A DNA stretch of 64,000 nt from Gymnodinialimonas sp. 202GB13-11 (GTDB taxonomy: Bacteria > Pseudomonadota > Alphaproteobacteria > Rhodobacterales > Rhodobacteraceae). The position numbers were made by a program, and so were the translations under genes. This document shows, piece by piece, positions 53,151 to 63,199 of this stretch (the first letter of the stretch is position 1; every line of letters starts with the position of its first letter). The notes below the pieces were generated by a model, which worked only from the letters and a program-made list of their open reading frames with translations, was not told the DNA's origin and searched no databases. The DNA lies in the NCBI RefSeq assembly GCF_040932485.1, contig NZ_JBFRBH010000001.1, positions 868,001 through 932,000 on the forward strand, given 5' to 3'.

Positions 53151-54547
53151 TCCCTGTTTTGGGCTTTGATGGGACCAAGGTTCTGGTTCTGGGATTGGGC
53201 CGCTCGGGCTTGGCAGCGGCGCGCGCCTTGCGGGCCGGCGGGGCAGAGGCCCTGTGTTGGGATGATGGTGAAGCGGGCCGGGCCCGTGCCGAGGAAGAGG
53301 GGTTTGTGCTGCGCGACCCGATGAAGGGCGGCGCGTTTGAAGATGTTGCCTGTTTGATAACGTCTCCTGGCATCCCGCATCTCTACCCCGCACCACACCG
53401 CGCGATTGCGGCGGCTTATGCGGCGGGAGTGCCTGTCGACAATGACATCGGGCTTTTCTTTCGCTCTCTCGCGACACCGGAATGGGACCGGATGGAAAGC
53501 CCCCCGAAGGTTGTGGCCGTCACTGGATCGAACGGGAAATCCACGACGTCCGCATTGATTGCGCATGTGCTCGACGCTGCAGGGACGGAGGTGCAACTGG
53601 CCGGGAATATCGGGCGCGGAGTGTTGGATATTGATCCGCCGGCGGATGGCGGGGTGGTGGTTTTAGAACTCTCTTCCTACCAGACTGAGCTTGCTCGTGC
53701 GCTGACCCCGGACATCGCTGTGTTCACCAATCTCAGTCCCGATCATCTGGATCGCCATGGCGGGATGGGCGGCTACTTTGCGGCCAAGCGGAGGTTGTTC
53801 GCAGAAGGCGGTCCGGAACGCGCGATTATCGGTGTGGACGAGGCAGAGGGGGCTTATCTGGCCGGGCAATTGAGCGAAGGGCCAAGCGACCCGCGCGTGA
53901 TCCGGGTGCGTTCGGGCAAGATCGGTGATGCGTCGGGTTGGGAGCTTTCGACGCGCAAGGGCTGGCTGAGCGAAGTGCGCAAAGGGAGGCAGGTCGCGTC
54001 GCTTGATCTGCGCGGTGTGCCGGGGCTCCCGGGCGCACACAACCACCAGAATGCCGCCTGCGCCTACGGCGTGGCGCGCGCCTTGGGCATTGCGCCGCGC
54101 GTGATCGAGGATGCGTTCCAGACGTTCGAGGGCTTGCCGCATCGGTCGCAGCGGGTGGCAGAGATCGGCGGCGTTGCCTTCGTGAACGACAGCAAGGCCA
54201 CGAACGTGGATGCGGCGGCGAAAGCCTTGGGTGCGTTCAAACGCATTCGCTGGATCTGCGGCGGCTTGGAGAAGGAAGGCGGCCTTGATGGGCTATGGGA
54301 AGCGGCAAACGCAGTGACCAAAGCTTATGTGATCGGGCGCGAGGCAGAGGCCTTTGCCATGCGTCTTGGGGACATCCCGAGCGAAGTTTGCGGGGATATG
54401 GCCACGGCCGTGGCGCGGGCGGCGGAAGAGGCGGAAGAAGGCGAGACCGTTCTCCTGGCTCCAGCAGCCGCAAGTTTCGATCAATACGATAGCTTTGAGG
54501 CGCGGGGCACAGATTTCATCGCACAGGTTGAGGCGCTGAAGCGTTAA
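53147..54547 (+). CDS. murD: UDP-MurNAc-L-Ala: D-glutamate ligase
   Basis: Mur ligase of 466 residues adding D-Glu. The N-terminal [19 protein letters not shown] site is near 11-26, the ATP loop [16 protein letters not shown] is near 122-137, and [10 protein letters not shown] and [12 protein letters not shown] follow. FVNDSKATN near 346 is MurD-typical. Its last 32 bp overlap, on the opposite strand, a small membrane-protein gene. Confidence 0.97.
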   Translation: MIPVLGFDGTKVLVLGLGRSGLAAARALRAGGAEALCWDDGEAGRARAEEEGFVLRDPMKGGAFEDVACLITSPGIPHLYPAPHRAIAAAYAAGVPVDNDIGLFFRSLATPEWDRMESPPKVVAVTGSNGKSTTSALIAHVLDAAGTEVQLAGNIGRGVLDIDPPADGGVVVLELSSYQTELARALTPDIAVFTNLSPDHLDRHGGMGGYFAAKRRLFAEGGPERAIIGVDEAEGAYLAGQLSEGPSDPRVIRVRSGKIGDASGWELSTRKGWLSEVRKGRQVASLDLRGVPGLPGAHNHQNAACAYGVARALGIAPRVIEDAFQTFEGLPHRSQRVAEIGGVAFVNDSKATNVDAAAKALGAFKRIRWICGGLEKEGGLDGLWEAANAVTKAYVIGREAEAFAMRLGDIPSEVCGDMATAVARAAEEAEEGETVLLAPAAASFDQYDSFEARGTDFIAQVEALKR

Positions 54548-54908
54548 GGGCGCGAAATTGCCAGCCTGCGAGAAGCGTCACCAGAAGCGCGTCAGCGGCG
54601 AGTAAGACACTGCCTGTAACTGTGGCGGTTGCGCCGAGCGCGAGCACCCCCAGCAGCGCGACCACATAGGCGGCAAGGCCCACTAGGTTCACGCGTGTCC
54701 ACCACGCGATGGTCGCACGTCCGGCGGCCCACATCAGCATGAGCATGTGCACGATCAGCGCCCCACCGAGGACCTGATACGTTGTGCCGTGGATCAGCCC
54801 AATGGTTTCGGCCAACGGCGCAGACATCAATACACCCGCAAGCCCTGTCACCAGAGAGGCCAGTGCATTTGCGCGGAGCGCGCGGGGCAGGGTGGGTGGT
54901 CGTGTCAT
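54516..54908 (-). CDS. four-segment membrane protein opposing the dcw cluster
   Basis: A 130-residue protein with four hydrophobic segments (about 15-33, 45-65, 75-92, 97-117) and short loops. No family function is recognised. The ATG at 54908 is chosen over one 63 bp upstream because the added N-terminus is polar. Its 3' end overlaps the murD 3' end by 32 bp, so transcripts would be antisense there. It is the only minus-strand gene within the dcw cluster. Confidence 0.6.
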   Translation of the reverse strand: MTRPPTLPRALRANALASLVTGLAGVLMSAPLAETIGLIHGTTYQVLGGALIVHMLMLMWAAGRATIAWWTRVNLVGLAAYVVALLGVLALGATATVTGSVLLAADALLVTLLAGWQFRALNASAPQPVR

Positions 54909-55117
54909 TGCATCAAGGTGCCGGGCGGCGTGTTCGGTTGCAAGGGGCGGGCGCCTTGATGCGCGCAACACGAGACAATCAACGTCACATCAATATGGGG
55001 GTTTGTCCCTATGTCGCGCACGGCGCTGCTTGGGCGATACCCTTCCCAAGCCGGCTGCGCCCCTTCACCCCTTGCTACCCGGCATTGATCTTTAACCCTC
55101 CTGAAAGGAGGCCCATT

Positions 55118-55495
55118 ATGAAAACGATCTTCTCTGTCCTGGCTCTTTCTCTTTTGCCCATTGCAGCGCCTGTCGCTGCCGAAAGCCCACCGGTTCCGGG
55201 TATTCCGGTGCAAGGTTTGTTCAACGATCCGTTCAATCCATTGCCGTTTTTCGAGCCGATCAGCCGTACCCGGATCGAGGTCTATGTGACCGACGAGGCG
55301 ACGACATGCCCTCGTATTTGGAACGCCCTCGATTGTCCTGTGGTGGTTCACGCCGATGGCACGCGTGAGGGTATGGTGATCCGCAACTACACGCATAATG
55401 GTGCCGGGCCGGTGATTGTGGAGCGGATCGAGTACCCCAGCAGCGTGTTGGCCACAGACGCTTGGCCATTGCACTTCGTGGTCGTGAGGGAGTGA
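55118..55495 (+). CDS. secreted small protein 1 of 3 between murD and ftsW
   Basis: A 125-residue protein with a signal peptide (cleavage near VAAE at 22). The mature part is short and mostly beta (ISRTRIEVYVTDEATTCPR, VVVHADGTREGMVIRNYTH, VIVERIEYPS) with two cysteines (TTCPR, LDCPV). GAAAGGAGG precedes the ATG. No domain is known. The next gene begins 4 bp later. Confidence 0.68.
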   Translation: MKTIFSVLALSLLPIAAPVAAESPPVPGIPVQGLFNDPFNPLPFFEPISRTRIEVYVTDEATTCPRIWNALDCPVVVHADGTREGMVIRNYTHNGAGPVIVERIEYPSSVLATDAWPLHFVVVRE

Positions 55496-55499
55496 TCCG

Positions 55500-55847
55500 A
55501 TGAAACATGTGTTCCTTATCGCGGCTCTCGTTGCGTCCGGTCCGGCGCTTGCAAATACGTACCTCGATACCATCGTTGACGGCTTGCCGCCGGTGGTCGC
55601 CGAGACCCCCATGGTTGTTGAGGTTTTGGCGGAACCCGGCGGCTGCATGGTTCACCCATTGGCTGATCTGGCTGAATGCTACCGCGTGCGTATGCCGGAC
55701 GGCAGCACTCAGGATCATTTTATCGAAGGCTTTGATGGAAACGGCCCCGCTCGGCTTCATGTGAACCGCCTCACCTATGATTGGTCGCAAAACACGCTCA
55801 GCCATCCGGTTGTGCCGGGGTTTTCACTGATTGAAAGACTCGACTGA
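55500..55847 (+). CDS. secreted small protein 2 of 3 between murD and ftsW
   Basis: A 115-residue protein with signal peptide (cleavage near ALAN at 19) and two cysteines in the mature part (GGCMVH, AECYRV). It begins 4 bp after protein 1, so the two are co-translated. No known domain, and no clear similarity to protein 1. Confidence 0.66.
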   Translation: MKHVFLIAALVASGPALANTYLDTIVDGLPPVVAETPMVVEVLAEPGGCMVHPLADLAECYRVRMPDGSTQDHFIEGFDGNGPARLHVNRLTYDWSQNTLSHPVVPGFSLIERLD

Positions 55848-55916
55848 CGCCAAAGCCGCGCCGAATTTTTTCAGCGGCGCGGTCAACCAAATACTTTTTT
55901 TTGAAAGATATCTCCA

Positions 55917-56261
55917 ATGACCAAAGCATTTTCCATTCTCGCCCTGACCTTTGCCGTGCCGCTGTGCACAGCGGTACCAGCCATTGCCTGCTTCTCAGAT
56001 CATTGTCCGACCCAAGAGGTTCAGTCCCAAGACGCAAATCGGTCCGGGTTATTCCCAGGCGGCGCAACCGCCCGTTGGGTGCAGGAATATTGGACGCTTG
56101 AGGAAGGCCATTTGTCTGCGGCCTCGGCACCTGGCGACGTTCCGGCAGGGTCACAGCAGGTGGTCAATCCGTCCACTGGCGTCATCCAGAGCACGATCGG
56201 AGACCCGCTTCATATCAGCCACTCCCCGAATGCTGTGCATGCCGTGATGCTTACCCGGTAA
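55917..56261 (+). CDS. secreted small protein 3 of 3 between murD and ftsW
   Basis: A 114-residue protein with signal peptide (cleavage near AIAC at about 24, possibly a lipoprotein-like cysteine) and a cysteine in FSDHC. The remainder is low in hydrophobicity and probably extended. It begins 69 bp after protein 2 and ends 124 bp before ftsW. A small hairpin (CCCGGG arms, 56320-56335) lies in that gap. Confidence 0.6.
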   Translation: MTKAFSILALTFAVPLCTAVPAIACFSDHCPTQEVQSQDANRSGLFPGGATARWVQEYWTLEEGHLSAASAPGDVPAGSQQVVNPSTGVIQSTIGDPLHISHSPNAVHAVMLTR

Positions 56262-56385
56262 GCCTGTCACACTTTCCCTAGCCAGCCCTGCAATTTCAGG
56301 CTAAACTAAGCGGATAGACCCGGGAAAACCCGGGCTTGAGCAGAACACGCGGTGGCAAACATCGCATCGGCAAGGCAGGCGATCC

Positions 56386-57558
56386 ATGACTGAAATGGCG
56401 CACGGCACGGTTATCGTGCACACGGGCGACGCGGTTATTCCGCGGTGGTGGAGCACGATTGATCGGGTGACACTCGGTTGTATCTTCGGGCTTTTCGCGA
56501 TTGGCATACTGTTGGGCTTTGCAGCCTCGCCGCCTCTGGCTGAACGCAATGGGCACGAGCCATTTTACTACGTCATCCGCCAAGCTATGTTCGGCGGCCT
56601 CGCGCTAAGCGTGATGGTGCTGGTGTCCATGATGACGCCAACAACCGTGCGGCGTTGGGGTGTCGTGGGATTTTTTGCAGCAATCGCTGCGGTCGCTTTG
56701 CTTCCGGTATTCGGCACCGACTACGGAATGGGCGCAACCCGTTGGTATTCGTTGGGCTTTGCGTCCTTGCAGCCTTCCGAATTCCTCAAGCCGATGTTTG
56801 TGGTCTTCACCGCGTGGATGATGGCGGCCAGCCAGGAAGTTGCGGGGCCGCCGGGCAAAAGCGTTTCGCTTTTTGTGACCATAATGATCGTCGGCTTCCT
56901 TGCGCTGCAGCCCGATTTCGGGCAGGCGGCGCTGATCATCTTTGCCTGGGGCGTGATCTACTTCGTTGCTGGCGCGCCCATGCTAATCCTTATGATCCTT
57001 GCCGGTGTCGTCGTCGGCGTGGGCGTGTTGGCCTATAACTCATCTGAGCACTTCCAACGCCGCATTGACGGATTCCTGAGCGATGAAGTGGGTGAGAACA
57101 CGCAGCTTGGCTTTGCCACCGACGCGATCCGCGAGGGTGGGCTGTTTGGCACCGGTCTTGGCGAAGGCTCCGTCAAATGGACCCTTCCGGATGCACATAC
57201 CGACTTCATCATTGCCGTGGCGGCCGAAGAATACGGTTTCGTGCTCGTCGCTGTGATCATAGCCCTGTTCCTGACGATTGCGCTGCGCAGCTATTTCCGC
57301 CTGATGAAAGAACGTGATCCTTTCGCGCGCCTTGCAGGCACCGGGCTTGTCAGCCTTCTGGCCTTGCAGGCCTTCATCAACATGGGCGTGGCCGTACGGC
57401 TTTTGCCCGCGAAAGGCATGACCCTGCCGTTCGTCAGCTACGGCGGCTCGTCCCTGATTGCGACAGGCATCGCGGTCGGTATGCTGCTGGTGTTCACGCG
57501 GACACGTCCGCAGGGCGATATTGCAGATCATCTTCTGACACGATCAGGACGGGCATGA
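56386..57558 (+). CDS. ftsW: SEDS glycosyltransferase FtsW
   Basis: Polytopic SEDS-family septal peptidoglycan polymerase of 390 residues working with FtsI. About ten membrane segments are seen. The [20 protein letters not shown] block near 117-136 (RWYSLG, QPSEF), the catalytic-aspartate region QPDFGQAAL near 186 and [20 protein letters not shown] near 336-355 are SEDS signatures. It overlaps murG by 4 bp. Confidence 0.95.
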   Translation: MTEMAHGTVIVHTGDAVIPRWWSTIDRVTLGCIFGLFAIGILLGFAASPPLAERNGHEPFYYVIRQAMFGGLALSVMVLVSMMTPTTVRRWGVVGFFAAIAAVALLPVFGTDYGMGATRWYSLGFASLQPSEFLKPMFVVFTAWMMAASQEVAGPPGKSVSLFVTIMIVGFLALQPDFGQAALIIFAWGVIYFVAGAPMLILMILAGVVVGVGVLAYNSSEHFQRRIDGFLSDEVGENTQLGFATDAIREGGLFGTGLGEGSVKWTLPDAHTDFIIAVAAEEYGFVLVAVIIALFLTIALRSYFRLMKERDPFARLAGTGLVSLLALQAFINMGVAVRLLPAKGMTLPFVSYGGSSLIATGIAVGMLLVFTRTRPQGDIADHLLTRSGRA

Positions 57559-58649
57559 CGCAAAAGCACCTCATCATCGCTGCGGGCGGTACTGGCGGGC
57601 ATATGTTCCCGGCTCAGGCCTTGTCTGAAGTGATGCTGAGGAAGGGCTGGCGCGTGACGCTTTCTACGGATGCGCGCGGGGCGCGCTATGTCGGCGGGTT
57701 TTCCCACGCGGTCGAGGTCCGTCAGGTGGCAAGCGCTACATTTGCACGGGGCGGTGTGCTGGCCAAGCTGGCTGTTCCCTTTCGTATCTTCGGTGGCGTG
57801 CTCGGCGCGACGTTCCGGATGTGGCGCGAAAAGCCCGATGTTGTGGTGGGATTTGGCGGCTATCCCACGATCCCGGCGATGGCGGCGGCGGTTTTGACGC
57901 GGCGACCCCGAATGTTGCATGAGCAAAACGGTGTCCTCGGACGCGTGAACCGCATTTTCGCCAAACGCGTGGCCCATGTGGCCTGTGGCACTTGGCCAAC
58001 CGAAATGCCCGAAGGCGCAGATGCGCGCGACACGGGAAACCCGGTGCGAGCGGCGATTGTAGAGCGGGCAGGGGCGCCTTACACGCCCCCCGGTGATTGG
58101 CCGATGAGCCTGCTTGTATTTGGCGGAAGCCAGGGCGCGCGCATCCTGTCCGATGTTGTCCCCGCCGCGGTCGCGCTTTTGCCTGAGGATATTCGCCATC
58201 ACCTGCGCGTCAGCCAGCAGGCCCGCGAAGAAGATGTGGAGCGTGTGCGCACCGCCTATGATGAGATGGGCTTGCGCGCCGAGGTTGAGACATTCCTGCA
58301 CGATATGCCGACCCGCCTTGCCGAGGCGCAGCTGGTGATTTGCCGCTCCGGCGCGTCGTCTGTTGCCGATATTTGCGTTGTCGGTCGCCCGGCGATCTAT
58401 GTGCCGCTGGCCATCGCCGTTCGCGATGAACAGACCGCCAATGCCCGTGGCCCTGTCGATGCCGGTGCCGCCGTGCTGATGCCCGAAAGCCAAATGACGC
58501 CTGAAGCCCTGGCCGAAGTTATCAAATCCATTTTGACCCAGCCTGAGGCCGCCACCCAAATGGCTATTGCGGCCCTTTCGGTTGGGAAGCCTGATGCCAC
58601 CGAAAGGCTGGTTGCACTCGTAGAAAATCTGGTCGAAGAGCGCGCCTGA
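57555..58649 (+). CDS. murG: UDP-GlcNAc: lipid I N-acetylglucosaminyltransferase
   Basis: GT28 family enzyme of 364 residues producing lipid II at the inner membrane face. The lipid-I/donor G-loop [14 protein letters not shown] near 10-23, the second loop [17 protein letters not shown] near 186-202 and the [21 protein letters not shown] donor site near 262-282 are intact. It overlaps ftsW by 4 bp. A very long open frame on the other strand here is a codon-bias shadow. Confidence 0.97.
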   Translation: MTQKHLIIAAGGTGGHMFPAQALSEVMLRKGWRVTLSTDARGARYVGGFSHAVEVRQVASATFARGGVLAKLAVPFRIFGGVLGATFRMWREKPDVVVGFGGYPTIPAMAAAVLTRRPRMLHEQNGVLGRVNRIFAKRVAHVACGTWPTEMPEGADARDTGNPVRAAIVERAGAPYTPPGDWPMSLLVFGGSQGARILSDVVPAAVALLPEDIRHHLRVSQQAREEDVERVRTAYDEMGLRAEVETFLHDMPTRLAEAQLVICRSGASSVADICVVGRPAIYVPLAIAVRDEQTANARGPVDAGAAVLMPESQMTPEALAEVIKSILTQPEAATQMAIAALSVGKPDATERLVALVENLVEERA

Positions 58650-58667
58650 GCAACAAGGAATATCCCA

Positions 58668-60092
58668 ATGAACGCCGCCGCCACGAAACTGCCCACACAA
58701 CTTGGCCCGATCCACTTTGTCGGTATTGGCGGGATCGGCATGTCGGGGATTGCCGAAGTTCTTTTGAACCATGGCTACCAGGTGCAGGGCAGCGACCTGA
58801 AGCCATCGAAGATCACGGAGCGACTGCGGGACCTGGGTGCGCAGATCTTTATCGGGCAAAAGGCCGAAAACCTTGAAAACGCAGAGGTCGTCGTGATCTC
58901 CAGCGCGATTAAACCAGGCAATCCGGAGCTTGATGCGGCGCGCTTGGCTGGCCTGCCAGTGGTGCGGCGGGCCGAGATGCTGGCCGAGTTGATGCGCCTG
59001 CGGTCGAACATTGCTGTCGCAGGGACGCACGGGAAAACCACCACGACAACCCTTGTGGCAACGCTGCTGGACCACGGCGGAGTTGACCCGACGGTGATCA
59101 ACGGCGGCATCATCCATGCCTATGGCTCCAACGCGCGGGTGGGGCAGGGCGACTGGATGGTGGTTGAGGCCGACGAAAGCGACGGCACCTTCAATCGCTT
59201 GCCCGCGACGATTGCCATCGTCACCAACATCGACCCCGAACACATGGAACACTGGGGGACGGAGGAGAATCTTCATCAGGGATTCCTCGATTTCGTCTCT
59301 AACATCCCCTTCTACGGCGTGGCCGTCTGCTGCACCGATGACCCCGACGTGCAAACGCTGGTAGGCCGCATCACCGACCGCCGCGTTGTAACCTTCGGCT
59401 TCAACGCACAGGCCGACGTGCGTGCCATGAACCTGACCTATCAGGGCGGCGTAGCGCATTTCGACATTTCGCTGGCCGCAGATGACATGGTGATTGAGAA
59501 TTGCCGCTTGCCGATGCCGGGAAATCACAATGTCTCCAACGCCTTGGCTGCCGTTGCTGTTGCACGTCATCTGGGCATGAAAGCCGATGAAATCCGTGAG
59601 GCTTTGGCAGGCTTCAAAGGCGTGAACCGACGCTTTACGAAAGTGGGCGAGGTTGGTGGGGTCACCGTGATCGACGATTACGGCCATCACCCGGTTGAGA
59701 TTGCCGCGGTGCTGAAAGCCGCCCGCCAAGCGAGCGAAGGCCGCGTAATCGCTGTTCACCAACCGCACCGCTACAGCCGTCTGCATTCGCTGTTCGAGGA
59801 TTTTTGCGGTTGCTTCAGCGAAGCAGACGTAGTGGCCATCGCCGAAGTCTATGCCGCTGGAGAGGACCCGATTGAGGGCGCCAGCCGTGACGATCTTGTC
59901 GCCGGCATGATCCGCCACGGGCATCGCCATGCTCGTGCCATAATCGACGAAGATGATCTGGAACGACTCGTGCGCGAGCAGGCACGCCCCGGTGACATGG
60001 TGGTGTGTCTTGGTGCGGGCACCATTTCGGCCTGGGCCAATGGCCTGCCGGAGCGGTTGAAGGACTTGGATAAGAAAGTGGTTGGCGTATGA
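58668..60092 (+). CDS. murC: UDP-MurNAc: L-alanine ligase
   Basis: Mur ligase of 474 residues starting the pentapeptide. The [22 protein letters not shown] site is near 18-36, the ATP loop [18 protein letters not shown] near 115-132, and [14 protein letters not shown] near 165-178. [19 protein letters not shown] near 286-304 and [10 protein letters not shown] near 345 are MurC-typical. Confidence 0.97.
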   Translation: MNAAATKLPTQLGPIHFVGIGGIGMSGIAEVLLNHGYQVQGSDLKPSKITERLRDLGAQIFIGQKAENLENAEVVVISSAIKPGNPELDAARLAGLPVVRRAEMLAELMRLRSNIAVAGTHGKTTTTTLVATLLDHGGVDPTVINGGIIHAYGSNARVGQGDWMVVEADESDGTFNRLPATIAIVTNIDPEHMEHWGTEENLHQGFLDFVSNIPFYGVAVCCTDDPDVQTLVGRITDRRVVTFGFNAQADVRAMNLTYQGGVAHFDISLAADDMVIENCRLPMPGNHNVSNALAAVAVARHLGMKADEIREALAGFKGVNRRFTKVGEVGGVTVIDDYGHHPVEIAAVLKAARQASEGRVIAVHQPHRYSRLHSLFEDFCGCFSEADVVAIAEVYAAGEDPIEGASRDDLVAGMIRHGHRHARAIIDEDDLERLVREQARPGDMVVCLGAGTISAWANGLPERLKDLDKKVVGV

Positions 60093-60126
60093 CAGCGAAC
60101 GCGTCCGTTTGCGGAGGTTTGATGTG

Positions 60127-60453
60127 ATGCCCGGTGTCGGCTGGATCACAATTCTGACCGTGCTTCCGGGCCTTCTGGCTTTCGGACTGTCGCGCAGGTT
60201 CGGCGCGCGCGCCGGCTGGATTGTTGTCGGGTGCGTCGCCCTTCTGAATTTGCCCAACGTCATCGGCCATGTTTCGCTGCTGATCGGAACGCCGGAAACG
60301 TCTGGATCGGCGTTCGAAATGCCCGGCGATGCCACCATCGGGGCAGGTGGCTACCTGATGCTAGGGACGTTCTTGTTCGTCTTTGCAACACTGGTCTCGG
60401 CCATCCTCGGAGCCGTTTTCGGCGCCCGGGGCAGGCAGGAGGCCGTAGAATGA
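60127..60453 (+). CDS. small membrane protein A of the murC-murB insert
   Basis: A 108-residue protein with three hydrophobic segments (about 4-22, 28-50 and 76-100). The ATG at 60127 is chosen because an in-frame start upstream overlaps murC; a GTG at 60124 is possible. No domain is recognised. It overlaps the next gene by 4 bp. Confidence 0.68.
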   Translation: MPGVGWITILTVLPGLLAFGLSRRFGARAGWIVVGCVALLNLPNVIGHVSLLIGTPETSGSAFEMPGDATIGAGGYLMLGTFLFVFATLVSAILGAVFGARGRQEAVE

Positions 60454-60692
60454 GCCTCGCGTTAATCCTCGCCAGCTTCTGGATCGTCGCTTCTGCGTTC
60501 ACAGCGATGCTGCCTTATCGAATGCAGTTTCCGCCCGGTATCGCGCTGCTGATCCTGTCCGTTCCACTGCTTGTCTTCATTGGTATCAGCCACGGCTTTA
60601 TCTGGGTGGCGCTGTTTTTGTTCGCCGTGGGTTCGATGTTCCGCAATCCGCTGATTTACTTCGCAAAACGTCTGACAAGGCGGACAGTTTGA
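60450..60692 (+). CDS. DUF2484-family small membrane protein, copy 1
   Basis: An 80-residue protein with three hydrophobic segments and the DUF2484 pattern: SLALILASFWIVASAF start, LPYR near 20-23, a central LLILSVPLLVFIG segment, and a basic end with FRNPLIYFAKR. It overlaps neighbours on both sides by 1-4 bp. DUF2484 genes are found next to murB in this family; function is unknown. Confidence 0.78.
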   Translation: MSLALILASFWIVASAFTAMLPYRMQFPPGIALLILSVPLLVFIGISHGFIWVALFLFAVGSMFRNPLIYFAKRLTRRTV

Positions 60693-60961
60693 TGCCCGTT
60701 TCGCTGATCCTTGCATGCATCTGGGCGTTGATCGCTTGTGCCGCCGGCATGGGGCCGCGTCGCTTTCATATCCCGGCGGCCTGGGTCCTTATCCTGACAG
60801 GCATCCCGCTTCTGGGATTCGTCACCTATCAGACAGGTCCATTCTGGGGCATCGTCTTGCTCCTGGCGGGTGCCTCGGTCCTCCGCTGGCCGCTGATCCG
60901 GCACGGTCAGCGCATCCGCCGTGCTTTGTACGCTGCGCAGGCGGAGGACGAAGCAGGCTGA
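60692..60961 (+). CDS. DUF2484-family small membrane protein, copy 2
   Basis: An 89-residue paralogue of the preceding gene: [24 protein letters not shown] start, a [20 protein letters not shown] middle and a [11 protein letters not shown] end aligning with FRNPLIYFAKR. It overlaps the previous stop by one base, and the next ATG overlaps its stop by one base. Confidence 0.78.
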   Translation: MPVSLILACIWALIACAAGMGPRRFHIPAAWVLILTGIPLLGFVTYQTGPFWGIVLLLAGASVLRWPLIRHGQRIRRALYAAQAEDEAG

Positions 60962-61242
60962 TGGATACCCTTGTTCTCTACATTGGATTCGCAATCCTTG
61001 CAGGCATGGCAGCTGGTTACATGACCGCGCGACTTGGCACACGGCGCATGGTTCTGGCTTTATGGTCTGCCAGTGCGTTGACGATTGCGGCCGCGATCCT
61101 TTGGTCCGATGCTCATGGCGGCAATGTGGATGCTATCCTGGTGGTTTACGGGATGTTGGTTCCGTTTGCCGGTTGCGCAATTGTTGCAGGGGCCTTGGGC
61201 TTGGCAGTGCGATCTGTCGTGACGCGGGCTGGCACGGAATGA
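60961..61242 (+). CDS. small membrane protein B of the murC-murB insert
   Basis: A 93-residue protein with three hydrophobic segments (about 3-20, 32-46 and 60-82) starting [20 protein letters not shown]. It does not show the DUF2484 pattern. It overlaps the previous stop by one base and the murB start by 4 bp, placing four tiny membrane genes in one translationally coupled run. Confidence 0.7.
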   Translation: MDTLVLYIGFAILAGMAAGYMTARLGTRRMVLALWSASALTIAAAILWSDAHGGNVDAILVVYGMLVPFAGCAIVAGALGLAVRSVVTRAGTE

Positions 61243-62171
61243 GCCACGACATTCCGGACGTGCGCGGCCGCCTGACGCCGAATCGTGATCTGTCTGGCTT
61301 GACCTGGCTCCGCGTGGGCGGTCCAGCCGAATGGTTATTTCAACCCGCAGATGTCGAAGATCTCGCCGACTTCCTTGCGGCGCTTCCCCCTGAAATGCCT
61401 GTGTTTCCAATGGGGGTTGGGTCAAACCTCATCGTGCGCGATGGCGGATTGCCCGGCGTGACGATCAAGCTGGGGCGACCGTTCATGGATGTCGCAGTCG
61501 ATGGCAACAAAGTCACGTCGGGGGCAGCGGCCCTTGACGCGCGGGTTGCGAAGGCCGCGGCTGATGCGGGCGTTGACCTGACGTTTCTCCGCACCATTCC
61601 GGGCTCGCTTGGCGGCGCACTCAAGATGAATGCGGGCTGTTATGGCAGCTACGTCGCCGATCACTTCGTCTCGGCCGAAGCGGTTCTGCGGGATGGATCA
61701 CGGGTCACGCTCAAAAGCAGCGATATTGCCTTCGACTACCGTCAAACGGACATACCGGACGGGGCCGTTGTGACCTCAGTCACACTTGAGGGTCCAATGG
61801 CTGAACCCGAAGCGCTTCATGCACGCATGGATGAACAACTCGCAAAGCGCGACGCGACCCAACCCACAAAGGAGCTGACGGCAGGCTCCACGTTCCGAAA
61901 CCCGGCAGGTTTCAGCTCAACCGGCAAGGCCGATGATACACACGAGCTCAAGGCGTGGAAGGTCATCGACAACGCCGGAATGCGCGGTGCGACGCGGGGC
62001 GGGGCCGAAATGTCTGAAATGCATTCCAACTTCCTGATCAACAAGGGTGGCGCAACTGCCGCAGATTTGGAGGGATTGGGCGAAGAAGTCAGAAAAAGGG
62101 TTTCCGAAACCCAAGGCATCGATTTACAGTGGGAGATCATGCGGGTGGGGGTTCCTACCGGCAATTCATAA
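61239..62171 (+). CDS. murB: UDP-N-acetylenolpyruvoylglucosamine reductase
   Basis: FAD enzyme of 310 residues making UDP-MurNAc. The [13 protein letters not shown] start of the FAD domain is near 22-34, then [17 protein letters not shown] near 58-74, [14 protein letters not shown] near 125-138 and the catalytic serine region [17 protein letters not shown] near 212-228. Type I/II assignment is not attempted. The ATG at 61239 overlaps the previous stop. Confidence 0.96.
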   Translation: MSHDIPDVRGRLTPNRDLSGLTWLRVGGPAEWLFQPADVEDLADFLAALPPEMPVFPMGVGSNLIVRDGGLPGVTIKLGRPFMDVAVDGNKVTSGAAALDARVAKAAADAGVDLTFLRTIPGSLGGALKMNAGCYGSYVADHFVSAEAVLRDGSRVTLKSSDIAFDYRQTDIPDGAVVTSVTLEGPMAEPEALHARMDEQLAKRDATQPTKELTAGSTFRNPAGFSSTGKADDTHELKAWKVIDNAGMRGATRGGAEMSEMHSNFLINKGGATAADLEGLGEEVRKRVSETQGIDLQWEIMRVGVPTGNS

Positions 62172-62248
62172 TAGCAAGGGTCCGCGAAAATCGCGGGCAT
62201 AACCGACCCGGCAGGCACGTATCTGACGGGCAGTTTGAGGACCAGGCG

Positions 62249-63199
62249 GTGGCAGGGCAGAGCAGCCTCCCCTCCCGCGTCGTCGTTTTGATGGGTGGCC
62301 CCTCCGCTGAACGCGAGGTGTCGCTGAGCACCGGACAAGGGTGCGCCGAAGCGCTACGCGGCGAAGGTTTTGACGTGATCGAACTCGATCCCGGTGCCTT
62401 TGGCTCGGGTGAAGACCTGTGCGCATCGCTTCGGGCGGCCAAGCCCGATGTTGTTTTCAACGCGCTGCATGGTCGCTGGGGCGAAGATGGCAGCGTGCAG
62501 GGCCTGCTCGAATGGATGCGCCTGCCTTACACGCATTCCGGTGTGTTGGCCTCGGCTCTCGCCATGGACAAGACCCGCGCCAAGGACGTCTACCGCCGCC
62601 ACGGCCTTCCCGTCGCGAATTCCGTGATCGCACCGCGTGACCGCGTGCGCACCGAGCATGTGATGGATGCGCCTTACGTGGTGAAGCCCAACAATGAAGG
62701 CTCCTCTGTTGGCGTCTATCTGGTGCATGAGGCTGCAAACGGCCCGCCGCAACTGGATGACCAAATGCCCGAAGAGGTGCTGGTAGAGCAGTTCGCCCCG
62801 GGCCGTGAGCTGACCTGTTCCGTCCTCGGCGATGGCCCGAACGATCCCGGCGCGCTGACCGTGACCGATATTATCACGGACGGTTGGTACGACTACGACG
62901 CGAAGTACAAACCCGGCGGCTCCCGCCACGAAGTGCCCGCGAATGTGCCGTCACAGATTTTCGATGCCTGCATGGATATGGCAGCCCGCGCCCACACTGC
63001 GCTTGGCTGTCGCGGTGTTAGCCGCACGGATTTCCGTTGGGATGAGACCAAAGGCCTCGATGGCCTGATCGTCTTGGAAACGAACACACAGCCCGGCATG
63101 ACGCCCACCTCGCTGACGCCGGAGCAGGCCGAGGCGAAAGGCATGTCGTTCGGCGCGCTGTGCCGTTGGTTGGTGGAGGATGCGTCATGCGATCGTTGA
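62249..63199 (+). CDS. ddl: D-alanine: D-alanine ligase
   Basis: ATP-grasp ligase of 316 residues making D-Ala-D-Ala for MurF. VVVLMGGPSAEREVSLSTG near 12-30, HGRWGEDGSVQGLLE near 74-88, VKPNNEGSSVGVYLV near 148-162 and the C-terminal ETNTQPGMTPTSLTPEQA near 281-298 are the family motifs. The GTG at 62249 was chosen because GAGG lies 8 bp upstream and earlier in-frame codons overlap murB. It overlaps ftsQ by 13 bp. Confidence 0.96.
   Translation: MAGQSSLPSRVVVLMGGPSAEREVSLSTGQGCAEALRGEGFDVIELDPGAFGSGEDLCASLRAAKPDVVFNALHGRWGEDGSVQGLLEWMRLPYTHSGVLASALAMDKTRAKDVYRRHGLPVANSVIAPRDRVRTEHVMDAPYVVKPNNEGSSVGVYLVHEAANGPPQLDDQMPEEVLVEQFAPGRELTCSVLGDGPNDPGALTVTDIITDGWYDYDAKYKPGGSRHEVPANVPSQIFDACMDMAARAHTALGCRGVSRTDFRWDETKGLDGLIVLETNTQPGMTPTSLTPEQAEAKGMSFGALCRWLVEDASCDR

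Noticed and set aside
57528-60338. An open frame of over 900 codons on the minus strand opposite murG and murC
   Set aside because: Antisense to two conserved Mur genes, no recognisable domain, composition typical of a GC-bias shadow.
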